Below are positions 1-5,483 of a stretch of DNA of 5,483 nt, in pieces (the first letter of the stretch is position 1; every line of letters begins with the position of its first letter). The stretch is from NCBI GenBank assembly GCA_029245665.1, contig JAQWOW010000056.1, forward strand, positions 1 to 5,483, in the 5' to 3' direction. Position numbers and translations under genes: made by a program. Source of the stretch: Polaribacter sp. GTDB taxonomy: Bacteria; Bacteroidota; Bacteroidia; Flavobacteriales; Flavobacteriaceae. The notes beneath the pieces were generated by a model that made no database searches, was not told the origin of the DNA, and saw nothing but the letters and a program-made list of their open reading frames with translations.

Positions 1-584
1 CCAAATAGCCCATCTGATGGTTGAGCTGTTTGTATAGAATTTGGAACATTTAAAAAGCGCGCTATTTCATATACTTCGGATTTCATCAAATCTGCAATTG
101 GACTTAAATCGACACCTCCATCACCATATTTTGTGTAAAATCCAACGCCAAAGTCTTCAACTTTATTACCCGTTCCTACAACTAAATAATCGTAAATACC
201 TGCTAAATAATATAAACTCGTCATTCTAAGTCTTGCTCTTGTATTTGCTAAAGACAAATCTATTTTTTCAGAAGAGTTGATTTTCGGGACAATATCTCTA
301 AAGTTTTCAAATGTAGGTGTCAGATCAATCTTTACATCTGAAACATTTTTAAAACCCTCTTTTAATTGACTAATGTGTTCTCTTGCTCTTGAAACATGAC
401 TCTTTGCTTGGTGAATGGGCATCTCTACACACAAAGTAGGAAAGCCAGTTTTTGCACAGAGAGTTGAGGTTAGGGCTGAATCAATTCCTCCAGAAACACC
501 TACCACAAATCCTTTTACATTTGAAATTTCTGCATATTCTTTTAACCATTTTGTAATATGTTCTGTAACTTTTTGAACTTGCAT
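1..584 (-). CDS. nadE: Ammonia-dependent NAD synthetase NadE, C-terminus cut by window edge
   Basis: NadE makes NAD from deamido-NAD, ATP and ammonia in the cytoplasm, the last step of NAD synthesis. The frame opens at ATG 584-582 (MQVQKVTEH...) and stays open to base 1, giving 194 full codons. It carries the N-type ATP pyrophosphatase loop SGGIDS at residues 31-36, then SLANTRARLRM (111-121), GTGNKVEDF (137-145) and KYGDGGVDLSPIADLMKSEV (152-171), the family's ATP- and substrate-binding blocks. The protein begins almost directly at the synthetase domain, so there is no N-terminal glutaminase domain. This points to the short ammonia-using form, usually about 260 residues, with roughly 70 missing to the left. 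It is divergent from gldB with a 59-bp gap. No Shine-Dalgarno sequence is visible before the start. The assignment is very secure; only the ammonia-versus-glutamine preference is inferred, from domain content. Confidence 0.96.
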   Translation of the reverse strand, partial: MQVQKVTEHITKWLKEYAEISNVKGFVVGVSGGIDSALTSTLCAKTGFPTLCVEMPIHQAKSHVSRAREHISQLKEGFKNVSDVKIDLTPTFENFRDIVPKINSSEKIDLSLANTRARLRMTSLYYLAGIYDYLVVGTGNKVEDFGVGFYTKYGDGGVDLSPIADLMKSEVYEIARFLNVPNSIQTAQPSDGLF

Positions 585-643
585 TGACAAACTATTTTAG
601 TATTTTTAACGTTTTATATATCCAATCGCAAGATACAACGTTT
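585..643. promoter_or_regulatory. Divergent nadE/gldB intergenic region with candidate gldB promoter and AACGTTT pair
   Basis: This 59-bp gap must hold the start signals for both divergent genes unless these lie inside coding DNA. On the plus strand, TTG at 584-586 and TAACGTTT at 607-614 are 20 nt apart. That is a fair but imperfect match to the Bacteroidetes pattern of a TTG element about 20 nt before TAnnTTTG, and it would give gldB a leader of about 25 nt. The heptamer AACGTTT occurs twice, at 608-614 and 637-643, and each copy contains the palindrome AACGTT. No convincing nadE promoter was seen on the minus strand. The promoter call is an inference from weak motifs. Confidence 0.3.
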
Positions 644-1618
644 ATGAGATTTTTTATAGTAGTTTTTTTTATTTTATCGATTCTTTTTTCGTGTAAATCT
701 GATCATTTACCAATCATTGATACTTCTAATATTGATGTAGATTTTTCTATAAAAAGATATGAAATTGATTTTTATAAAGCAACCAAAGAAAATTTACAAA
801 ACTTAAAAAAGCAATACCCGTATTTTTTCCCAAAAGCATTCACAGATAGTTTGGTCTTAAAAAAAATTAATTCAAAAGATGAACAGAATTTATTAAAAGA
901 AACACAAAAAAAATTCACAAATATTTTAGATTTAGAAACACAATTCACCTCATTATTTAAGCATGTTAAATATTTTAATCCAAAATTTAATTCTCCTACT
1001 ATAATTACATTAATATCGAATATAGATTATAATAGTAGAGTTATCTTTGCAGATAGTTTACTCCTTGTCTCTTTGGATGTTTATTTAGGGCAAGACCATC
1101 CGTTCTACGCTGATTATCCAAAGTACATAAAAGAGAATAATACGAAAGAAAATATAATTGTTGATGCTGCCAAAGCCATTGTAAGCAAACAGATTAGGTT
1201 TGCCTCAAATAGAAGTTTTATCAGTAAGATGATTTATGAAGGAAAAAAAATGTATTTGTTAGATATGTACTTGCCTAGGATTCCTAATAAATTAAAAATA
1301 GGATACTCAGAAGAAAAGCTTCAATGGGCAATTGCAAATGAAGAAAATATTTGGAAGTATTTTATAGAACGAAAATTTCTTTTTTCAACAGACACAAAAC
1401 TCAATAATAGATTTTTAGACAATGCTCCTTTTTCTAAGTTTTATCTAGAAGATGATGCTCAATCTCCAGGAAGAATTGGGGTTTGGTTAGGATGGCAAAT
1501 AGTCAAATCTTTTATGCAAAATAATGATGTATCTTTGCAAAAATTATTAACAATAGATTCAGAATTTTTATTCGAAAAATCAAAATACAAGCCCAAAAAA
1601 AATGTCAGTAAAACATAA
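644..1618 (+). CDS. gldB: Gliding motility lipoprotein GldB
   Basis: GldB is a cell-envelope lipoprotein. In Flavobacterium johnsoniae it is required for gliding, and it belongs to the gliding/type IX secretion gene set of Bacteroidetes. The product is 324 residues, close to the family's usual length. It starts with a lipoprotein signal, MRFFIVVFFILSILFSC, in which L14-F15-S16-C17 forms the lipobox and C17 is the predicted lipidated residue. The conserved C-terminal part includes WKYFIERKFLFSTD and APFSKFYLEDDAQSPGRIGVWLGWQIVKSFM. I chose ATG 644 over the in-frame TTG at 584 because the TTG would put 20 polar residues before the signal peptide and overlap the nadE start. The last 17 bases overlap gldC, which fits coupled translation. 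The name rests on lipoprotein signal, length, C-terminal motifs and the adjoining gldC. The molecular activity of GldB is not known. Confidence 0.93.
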   Translation: MRFFIVVFFILSILFSCKSDHLPIIDTSNIDVDFSIKRYEIDFYKATKENLQNLKKQYPYFFPKAFTDSLVLKKINSKDEQNLLKETQKKFTNILDLETQFTSLFKHVKYFNPKFNSPTIITLISNIDYNSRVIFADSLLLVSLDVYLGQDHPFYADYPKYIKENNTKENIIVDAAKAIVSKQIRFASNRSFISKMIYEGKKMYLLDMYLPRIPNKLKIGYSEEKLQWAIANEENIWKYFIERKFLFSTDTKLNNRFLDNAPFSKFYLEDDAQSPGRIGVWLGWQIVKSFMQNNDVSLQKLLTIDSEFLFEKSKYKPKKNVSKT

Positions 1619-1934
1619 TTCAAAAATAATTTTCGAAGTTAGTTTAGATGAAAATAAAATACCTGAAGAAATTTCTTGGACAGCAAAAGATGGAGGAATT
1701 AATAATGAACTATCCAAAGCAATCATGATTTCTGTATGGGATCATAAGAAAAAAGATACATTACGAATGGATTTATGGACGAAAGATATGCCTGTCGATG
1801 AAATGAAACAATTCTATCATCAGACATTGGTTTCTATGGCAGATTCTTTTGAACGTGCTACAGATGATCATAAGATGAGTGCTACAATGCGTGATTTTTG
1901 TGATTATTTTGCAGAAAAACTTGAATTAAAATAA
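1602..1934 (+). CDS. gldC: Gliding motility protein GldC
   Basis: GldC is a small protein of 110 residues, the normal length for the family. It has no signal peptide, lipobox or membrane segment, so it is predicted to be cytoplasmic. In F. johnsoniae it lies directly after gldB; its loss reduces colony spreading without fully abolishing gliding. Recognisable family stretches are EISWTAKDGG (22-31), AIMISVWDHKKKDTLRMDLWTKDMPVDEMK (40-69) and the C-terminal block ATMRDFCDYFAEKLELK. The ATG lies inside the end of gldB, in the +1 frame relative to it, immediately after a run of A residues. The A-rich stretch before the start is what flavobacterial initiation sites often show in place of a Shine-Dalgarno sequence. 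Its biochemical role is unknown. The gene name is secure from sequence and from its pairing with gldB. Confidence 0.95.
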   Translation: MSVKHNSKIIFEVSLDENKIPEEISWTAKDGGINNELSKAIMISVWDHKKKDTLRMDLWTKDMPVDEMKQFYHQTLVSMADSFERATDDHKMSATMRDFCDYFAEKLELK

Positions 1935-1935
1935 A

Positions 1936-1969
1936 TTCTGTAACAGAAGTTCAAAGATTTTTCTTTTTT
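1936..1969 (+). terminator. Possible weak terminator after gldC
   Basis: Two bases past the gldC stop there is a small hairpin, TTCTG-TAA-CAGAA (1936-1948). A T-rich run at 1958-1969 follows, interrupted by one C. The stem is only 5 bp and the T run begins about nine bases after it, so this is a weak intrinsic terminator at best. The stronger hairpin at 2020-2048 could also stop plus-strand transcripts, although its downstream T run is short in that direction. Confidence 0.3.
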
Positions 1970-2014
1970 AAACAATACTTTTTAAAAACTATTACCTAAA
2001 TTATAAGTTGTACT

Positions 2015-2048
2015 AAAAAAAAGAGACCACATACAACGTGGTCTCTTT
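2015..2048 (-). terminator. Intrinsic terminator of the OmpA-family gene
   Basis: A perfect 11-bp inverted repeat, AAAGAGACCAC (2020-2030) and GTGGTCTCTTT (2038-2048), encloses a 7-base loop. Read on the minus strand, the stem leads directly into eight T residues (complement of A 2015-2022). This is a typical intrinsic terminator 35 bp after the OmpA-gene stop. In the plus direction the right arm ends in only three T and then CAC, so the element is asymmetric and mainly serves the minus strand. Confidence 0.85.
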
Positions 2049-2082
2049 CACTATTTATAAAGATATGGTGTTTATAGTATAA

Positions 2083-3531
2083 TTAATCTTGAGAAACAGT
2101 AGCAGGTTTAATTTCTACTCTTCTATTTAATTGTCTACCTCCGGCATTAAAGTTGGAGAATTTTGGTCTTGATTCTCCGTAACCTTTTGTTTCTATTTTT
2201 TTACCATTCACACCTTTTTTAATCAAGTATTTTTTTACATTGAACGCTCTTCGTTTAGATAAATACAAATTGTGTTTAGCACTATTTTTATTATCAGTAT
2301 GACCTTCTATAATGAATTTAATATTTGGAACATTTTTCATTAGGTTGATAATTTCGTCAATAGTAGAATATGAAACGGGCTTAATTTTATCACTATTTGA
2401 ATCAAAGTAAATATGAGAGGCTAGTGAACCAATTTGTTGGTTGATATTATTTATGTTAATAATCTTAGGCTTTGGACAACCCCTATATTCAATTCCACCA
2501 ATTATACTTGGGCATAAATCTTGAGTATCTTCAATTCCATCTCCATCAGAATCTAATTCTAACGGACAGCCTTCATTAGAAATAGAACCATACTTTAGTG
2601 GACATTTATCTTTATAGTCTGCTAGTTTATCTTTGTCAGAATCTACTGCTTTTCCGTTGCCATAAACCATAGCACCTTCAGGAGTTGTAGGTTCAATATC
2701 TAATTGGTCCATTACGCCATCCTTATCGGTATCAATAATTTTAAAACTCTCTACAGTACTTTTTTTACCACTCCATGTACTAAAAACATCTTTTTTGCCT
2801 AATTTTACAATCATTCCAATACTTGAAACAATATATGTTTCCCAATTTTGTTTATCCGAAATAGCAGCGTCTAAATTGTCTTCATAATTAAAATACATTC
2901 CTGTTCGAAACTCAATATCAAAACGTTTGTTTATTTTTCGTTTTAAGCCAAATTGGCCAGATAAATAAACTGAACTTGTTGACTTAAAATCTGCACTTGG
3001 TAATTTTGAATATGAACCATCTTCTAATCTATTGTATAAAGAAGAATTATATAACTGATATCCTAGACCAAAATAACCAGTTCCTATATATTTGTTATTT
3101 TTTGTTTCGTTTAAATTTATAAAATTCAAAATTAAATTGAACTCAGCTCCATAGGAAAATCCTTTAAACATCAAATCATTTTTATTAAGATTCTCATTAA
3201 CATATTTAACATCATACCCATTAAAAGATTTTTGAGCGCCACCAGAAATCTTAGAGTATGTTGCTTTAAATTCAACTCCAAATAGTGGGTTGAACATTTT
3301 GTTTACATTTCCGAAAATTCCAAAGTTCCAGTAGGTATTGTCATCGCTAGTTCCAAAAGAACGCATGTCTCCATGCATGATAAAATTACTTAAACCTCCA
3401 CCAACAGACCAGCTGTTGCTTCCCTCTGAATTCAGGCTATTTTTAGTAGAAGTCTCGTCTGCAGAAAATTGACTAAAACAATTTGTTACAAACGGTAAAT
3501 TGATAAAAAAAAGTAGTATTATCTTTTTCAT
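2083..3531 (-). CDS. OmpA-family outer membrane protein with thrombospondin type 3 repeats
   Basis: The product is a predicted outer-membrane protein of 482 residues that tethers the membrane to peptidoglycan. Residues 1-20 form a signal peptide (KK, hydrophobic core, CFS before Q21). Residues 40-245 or so are an aromatic-rich, beta-strand-like region consistent with an N-terminal barrel. Residues 267-353 hold three calcium-binding type thrombospondin 3 repeats, beginning DTDKDG (267), DSDKDK (297) and DSDGDG (327), with four cysteines at 310, 322, 340 and 352. Residues 370-475 are the OmpA C-terminal domain: YFDSNSDKI, EGHTDNK, LSKRRA and NRRVEI. D413 and R428 match the OmpA pair that contacts diaminopimelate. 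An in-frame stop lies just upstream of ATG 3531, which fixes the start. It lies 49 bp after the FolK fusion gene and may be cotranscribed with it. The exact role and any porin activity are unknown. Confidence 0.93.
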   Translation of the reverse strand: MKKIILLFFINLPFVTNCFSQFSADETSTKNSLNSEGSNSWSVGGGLSNFIMHGDMRSFGTSDDNTYWNFGIFGNVNKMFNPLFGVEFKATYSKISGGAQKSFNGYDVKYVNENLNKNDLMFKGFSYGAEFNLILNFINLNETKNNKYIGTGYFGLGYQLYNSSLYNRLEDGSYSKLPSADFKSTSSVYLSGQFGLKRKINKRFDIEFRTGMYFNYEDNLDAAISDKQNWETYIVSSIGMIVKLGKKDVFSTWSGKKSTVESFKIIDTDKDGVMDQLDIEPTTPEGAMVYGNGKAVDSDKDKLADYKDKCPLKYGSISNEGCPLELDSDGDGIEDTQDLCPSIIGGIEYRGCPKPKIININNINQQIGSLASHIYFDSNSDKIKPVSYSTIDEIINLMKNVPNIKFIIEGHTDNKNSAKHNLYLSKRRAFNVKKYLIKKGVNGKKIETKGYGESRPKFSNFNAGGRQLNRRVEIKPATVSQD

Positions 3532-3536
3532 TTTTT

Positions 3537-3569
3537 ATATATTTAATGCTTGCACCTCCTTAAATATAT
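3537..3569 (-). promoter_or_regulatory. Leader hairpin presenting a Shine-Dalgarno sequence, upstream of the OmpA-family gene
   Basis: On the minus strand the leader reads ATATATTTAA, then GGAGGTGCAAGCA, then TTAAATATAT. The two outer arms (3560-3569 and 3537-3546) are a perfect 10-bp inverted repeat around a 13-base loop. AAGGAGGTG (3553-3561) is fully complementary to the usual 16S anti-Shine-Dalgarno CACCTCCTT. Its distance to ATG 3531 is 21 nt, too long for a normal ribosome binding site. If the hairpin forms, only five A residues separate its base from the AUG. The repeat is directly visible. Whether it acts as an RNA structure, a DNA operator or neither is an inference. Confidence 0.6.
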
Positions 3570-3580
3570 GAAAAATTTAA

Positions 3581-4705
3581 TTAAAAACCCTTTATTTTAT
3601 TGATAATGTACTTGTAATCATTTGGATAACTAACAAAATCTTTATTTGAAACATCAATTATTAAGGTCTTTAAGTTTTTTTCAGTGTCTATAAAATTTTT
3701 GTACCCAAGATGTATTTTTTTTAAATAAGTGGTTTGAATACTTTGTTCATATTCTCTTCCTCTTTTTTTAATGTTTTTTAGTAGTTGCTCTGTGTTTTGG
3801 TATAAGTAGATATATAAATCGGGTTTCGAAATTTCTTTGTACATGATATCAAACATTTTTCGATACAAAAGATATTCTTCTTTTTGAAGCGTTACTTGCG
3901 CAAATATCAGAGATTTAAACATGTAATAATCTGAAACTATAAAATTTTTGAATAAATCAAATTGTGCCAAATCATCGGTTAATTGTTGGTGTCTGTCTGC
4001 TAAGAAGCTCATCTCCAAAGGGAAGGCATATCGTTCTTTGTCTTTGTAGAATTTTGGTAAAAAGGGATTGTCTGCAAACCGTTCCAACACTATTTTTGCA
4101 TTAAATTCATCAGAAATCATTTTTGTTAAGGAGGTCTTCCCTGCGCCAATATTGCCTTCTATTGCGATGTAATTATATTTTTCAGAAAGAGGTATTGGTC
4201 TCTTTAGTTTTTCTTTAACAATAGATATTTCTGAAGAATCATCACAATTATTTAAACAAACAAAAAGTTGTTTTTTTTCAATCGGATGAAGAACTGAAGA
4301 TGCTATTTCTGCTAAAGGAACCATTACAAATTTTCGTTGTAACATCTTTGGATGAGGAACTATCAATGATTTAGAAAAGATGATTTCATCATCAAATAAC
4401 AAGACATCTATATCTATTTTTCTATTTTGATACCCTTTTTCAGAAGAACGAATTCTTCCTAGTTTATTCTCAATATCTAGCAAAGTTTTTAGTAAAATTT
4501 CTGGTTGTTGGTAGGTAGAAACTTTTATGCAGAGATTATAAAAGGGATCTCCCTTAAAACCCCATGACGCTGTTTTGTAGATAGAAGAAATTTTTTGAAC
4601 CCCACCAATATTATCATCAATTAGATCGATGGCATTTTGTAAGTTATCAATTTTATTGCCTTGATTTGTTCCTAATGATAGATATGTAATTCGTTGTGTT
4701 CTCAT
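3581..4705 (-). CDS. folK: Bifunctional HPPK (FolK) - deoxynucleoside kinase fusion
   Basis: This is a two-enzyme cytoplasmic protein of 374 residues. The N-terminal part (about 1-165) is 6-hydroxymethyl-7,8-dihydropterin pyrophosphokinase, which transfers pyrophosphate from ATP to the pterin in folate synthesis. It shows SLGTNQGNK (10-18), FYN (55-57), R84/R86, the metal-binding D98-I-D100, PHP (117-119) and R124. The C-terminal part (about 177-374) is a non-TK1 deoxynucleoside kinase, which phosphorylates deoxynucleosides for DNA precursor salvage. It shows the P-loop GNIGAGKT (184-191), ERF (208-210), DRH (237-239) and a lid KKRGREYEQ (313-321). The length equals one normal HPPK plus one normal kinase, and no frameshift is seen. 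From memory, related flavobacterial kinases prefer deoxyadenosine; the substrate here is inferred. The gene starts at ATG 4705 without a Shine-Dalgarno sequence, downstream of the pnp terminator, so it probably has its own promoter. Confidence 0.95.
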   Translation of the reverse strand: MRTQRITYLSLGTNQGNKIDNLQNAIDLIDDNIGGVQKISSIYKTASWGFKGDPFYNLCIKVSTYQQPEILLKTLLDIENKLGRIRSSEKGYQNRKIDIDVLLFDDEIIFSKSLIVPHPKMLQRKFVMVPLAEIASSVLHPIEKKQLFVCLNNCDDSSEISIVKEKLKRPIPLSEKYNYIAIEGNIGAGKTSLTKMISDEFNAKIVLERFADNPFLPKFYKDKERYAFPLEMSFLADRHQQLTDDLAQFDLFKNFIVSDYYMFKSLIFAQVTLQKEEYLLYRKMFDIMYKEISKPDLYIYLYQNTEQLLKNIKKRGREYEQSIQTTYLKKIHLGYKNFIDTEKNLKTLIIDVSNKDFVSYPNDYKYIINKIKGF

Positions 4706-4752
4706 ATATATTTACAAAGAAAATAAAAGCAATCTATAAATACCTCATAAAC

Positions 4753-4787
4753 AAAAAAAAATCGCCAATTTATTTTGGCGATTTTTT
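4753..4787 (-). terminator. Intrinsic terminator of pnp (symmetric hairpin)
   Basis: ATCGCCAA (4761-4768) and TTGGCGAT (4775-4782) form a perfect 8-bp stem around a 6-base T/A loop. It is flanked by eight A (4753-4760) on one side and a T run (4782-4787) on the other, so A-T pairing can extend the stem. On the minus strand the hairpin is followed by eight or more T residues, a strong intrinsic terminator 20 bp after the pnp stop. It would also work on the plus strand, but no plus-strand gene lies before it. It separates pnp transcription from the FolK fusion gene. Confidence 0.92.
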
Positions 4788-4807
4788 AATATTAATTGAA
4801 AAAGAAG

Positions 4808-5483
4808 TTATTCTTCTTTTCTAGGTTCTCTTGGTCTTCTATCATCACGTCTGTCACGTCCGCGATTATCTCTACCTCTGTTATCTCTTCCACCAGAACG
4901 CTTGTCATCTCTTGGTGGTCTTGCTACATAACCTTCTGGTTTTTCTAACAAAGCTTTTCTAGAAACTTTTTCTTTACGAGTTCTTGGGTCTAAACCAAAG
5001 TACTTCACTTTAAAAATATCTCCCATATTAACAACATCAGAAACATTTTCTGTACGTTGCCATGCCAATTCACTTACGTGTAATAAAACTTCATTTCCTG
5101 GAGCTTCTACATATTCAACAACCGCACCAAAATCTAACATTTTAATTACTTTTACTTCGTAAGAATTACCCACTACAGGTTTGAATAACATAGATTCAAT
5201 ACGAGCAACTACAGCTTCAATTCCTTCAGGTTTTGTGCCTAAAATCTCGATAATTCCTTCTTCAGTATCAGCGTCCTCGGTAATTACAATTGTAGTTTCT
5301 GTTTCTTTCTGTAATTCCTGAATATGTTTACCACCTGGTCCAATAAATGCCCCTATCAGTTCATTTGGAATTCTTCTGTTAATCATTTTTGGAGCGTGCT
5401 CTTTTACTTCCTCATTTGGAGCAGTAATCGTATCTGTTAATTTTCCTAAAATATGCAAACGACCGTCTCTTGCTTGTTTTAGT
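4808..5483 (-). CDS. pnp: Polyribonucleotide nucleotidyltransferase (PNPase), C-terminal part
   Basis: PNPase is a phosphorolytic 3'-5' exoribonuclease that degrades RNA to nucleoside diphosphates as a ring-shaped trimer in the cytoplasm. The window holds only its last 225 codons; the catalytic RNase PH domains lie beyond the right edge. The visible start is LKQARDGRLHILGKL, the conserved end of the second core domain. The TTG at 5458 is the Leu codon of GRLHILG, not a start codon. Then comes a KH domain with INRRIPNELIGAFIGPGGKHIQ, whose GPGG is the RNA-binding loop, and an S1 domain (VGNSYEVKVIKMLDFGAVVE to DPRTRKEKVSRKALL). The last 40 or so residues form a charged, probably disordered tail with RDNRGRDNRGRDRRDDRRP. 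The stop is followed by a strong terminator. The family assignment is certain. Confidence 0.97.
   Translation of the reverse strand, partial: LKQARDGRLHILGKLTDTITAPNEEVKEHAPKMINRRIPNELIGAFIGPGGKHIQELQKETETTIVITEDADTEEGIIEILGTKPEGIEAVVARIESMLFKPVVGNSYEVKVIKMLDFGAVVEYVEAPGNEVLLHVSELAWQRTENVSDVVNMGDIFKVKYFGLDPRTRKEKVSRKALLEKPEGYVARPPRDDKRSGGRDNRGRDNRGRDRRDDRRPREPRKEE
4859..4888 (-). repeat. Tandem RDNRG repeat in the PNPase tail
   Basis: Two adjacent 15-bp units encode RDNRG-RDNRG, and a partial third (RDRR) follows. The DNA copies differ at synonymous sites (AAC/AAT, AGA/CGC, GGT/GGA) while the peptide is identical. This looks like selection on the protein repeat rather than a very recent slippage event. 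Arg/Gly-rich tails of this kind usually bind RNA non-specifically; that function is inferred here. Confidence 0.7.

Noticed and set aside
41..229. Plus-strand open frame of 62 codons
   Set aside because: It lies wholly inside nadE on the opposite strand. Its translation is low-complexity, rich in Leu, His and Asn, and it has no signal for initiation, so it is a shadow of nadE.
584..643. TTG start for gldB at 584, adding 20 residues
   Set aside because: The extension is not signal-peptide-like and would bury the hydrophobic lipoprotein signal that starts cleanly at ATG 644. It also overlaps the nadE start codon.
2497..2733. Repetitive Asp/Gly-rich coding segment as a DNA repeat array
   Set aside because: The repetition is at protein level (three thrombospondin type 3 calcium-binding units) and is explained by that domain; the DNA units are not near-identical.
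3473..3547. Short leader peptide from ATT at 3547, well spaced from the GGAGGTG
   Set aside because: ATT is a very rare start codon, the 24-codon frame overlaps the OmpA-family start and has no recognisable features. It was considered only because the Shine-Dalgarno spacing fits.
4715..4722. TTTCTTTG as the -7 promoter box of the FolK fusion gene
   Set aside because: It matches only the TTTG half of the Bacteroidetes consensus, no TTG or TTTG element sits at the right distance upstream, and it is too close to the AUG to list as a supported feature.
5456..5458. TTG as a start codon for a 216-residue protein at the right end
   Set aside because: The frame is open to the window edge and the upstream codons read LKQARDGRLHILGKL, the conserved PNPase sequence, so TTG is an internal Leu codon.

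Overview
The window looks like a piece of the chromosome of a marine or aquatic member of the Flavobacteriaceae (Bacteroidetes). The evidence is strongly AT-rich DNA, the gliding-motility pair gldB-gldC, an OmpA-family protein with thrombospondin type 3 repeats, and a folate-enzyme/deoxynucleoside-kinase fusion known from this family. Polaribacter or Tenacibaculum relatives would fit, but the genus is an inference and cannot be fixed from the sequence alone.

Layout, left to right. The left edge (1-584, minus strand) is the N-terminal three quarters of nadE, the ammonia-dependent NAD synthetase. A 59-bp divergent gap (585-643) separates it from gldB (644-1618) and gldC (1602-1934) on the plus strand. 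These two genes overlap by 17 bp and form a translationally linked pair. A 148-bp convergent gap follows, with a hairpin terminator facing the minus-strand genes. Next on the minus strand are an OmpA-like outer-membrane protein (2083-3531) and, upstream of it, the FolK-deoxynucleoside kinase fusion (3581-4705). A strong hairpin terminator at 4753-4787 then closes pnp, whose last 225 or so codons (KH, S1 and an arginine/glycine-rich tail) run off the right edge.

The genes are mostly conserved housekeeping and surface functions: NAD synthesis, folate synthesis plus nucleoside salvage, RNA turnover, gliding or type IX secretion, and envelope anchoring. They do not form one pathway. I see no mobile elements, CRISPR, tRNA, rRNA or defence genes. 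There is no gene-free stretch longer than 300 bases.

I did not find a clearly new system. The two most interesting items are the leader of the OmpA gene and the FolK-kinase fusion. The leader has a perfect Shine-Dalgarno sequence, which is unusual in this phylum, placed 21 nt from the start codon and sitting in the loop of a perfect 10-bp A/U hairpin. The fusion joins folate biosynthesis and deoxynucleoside salvage in one polypeptide.
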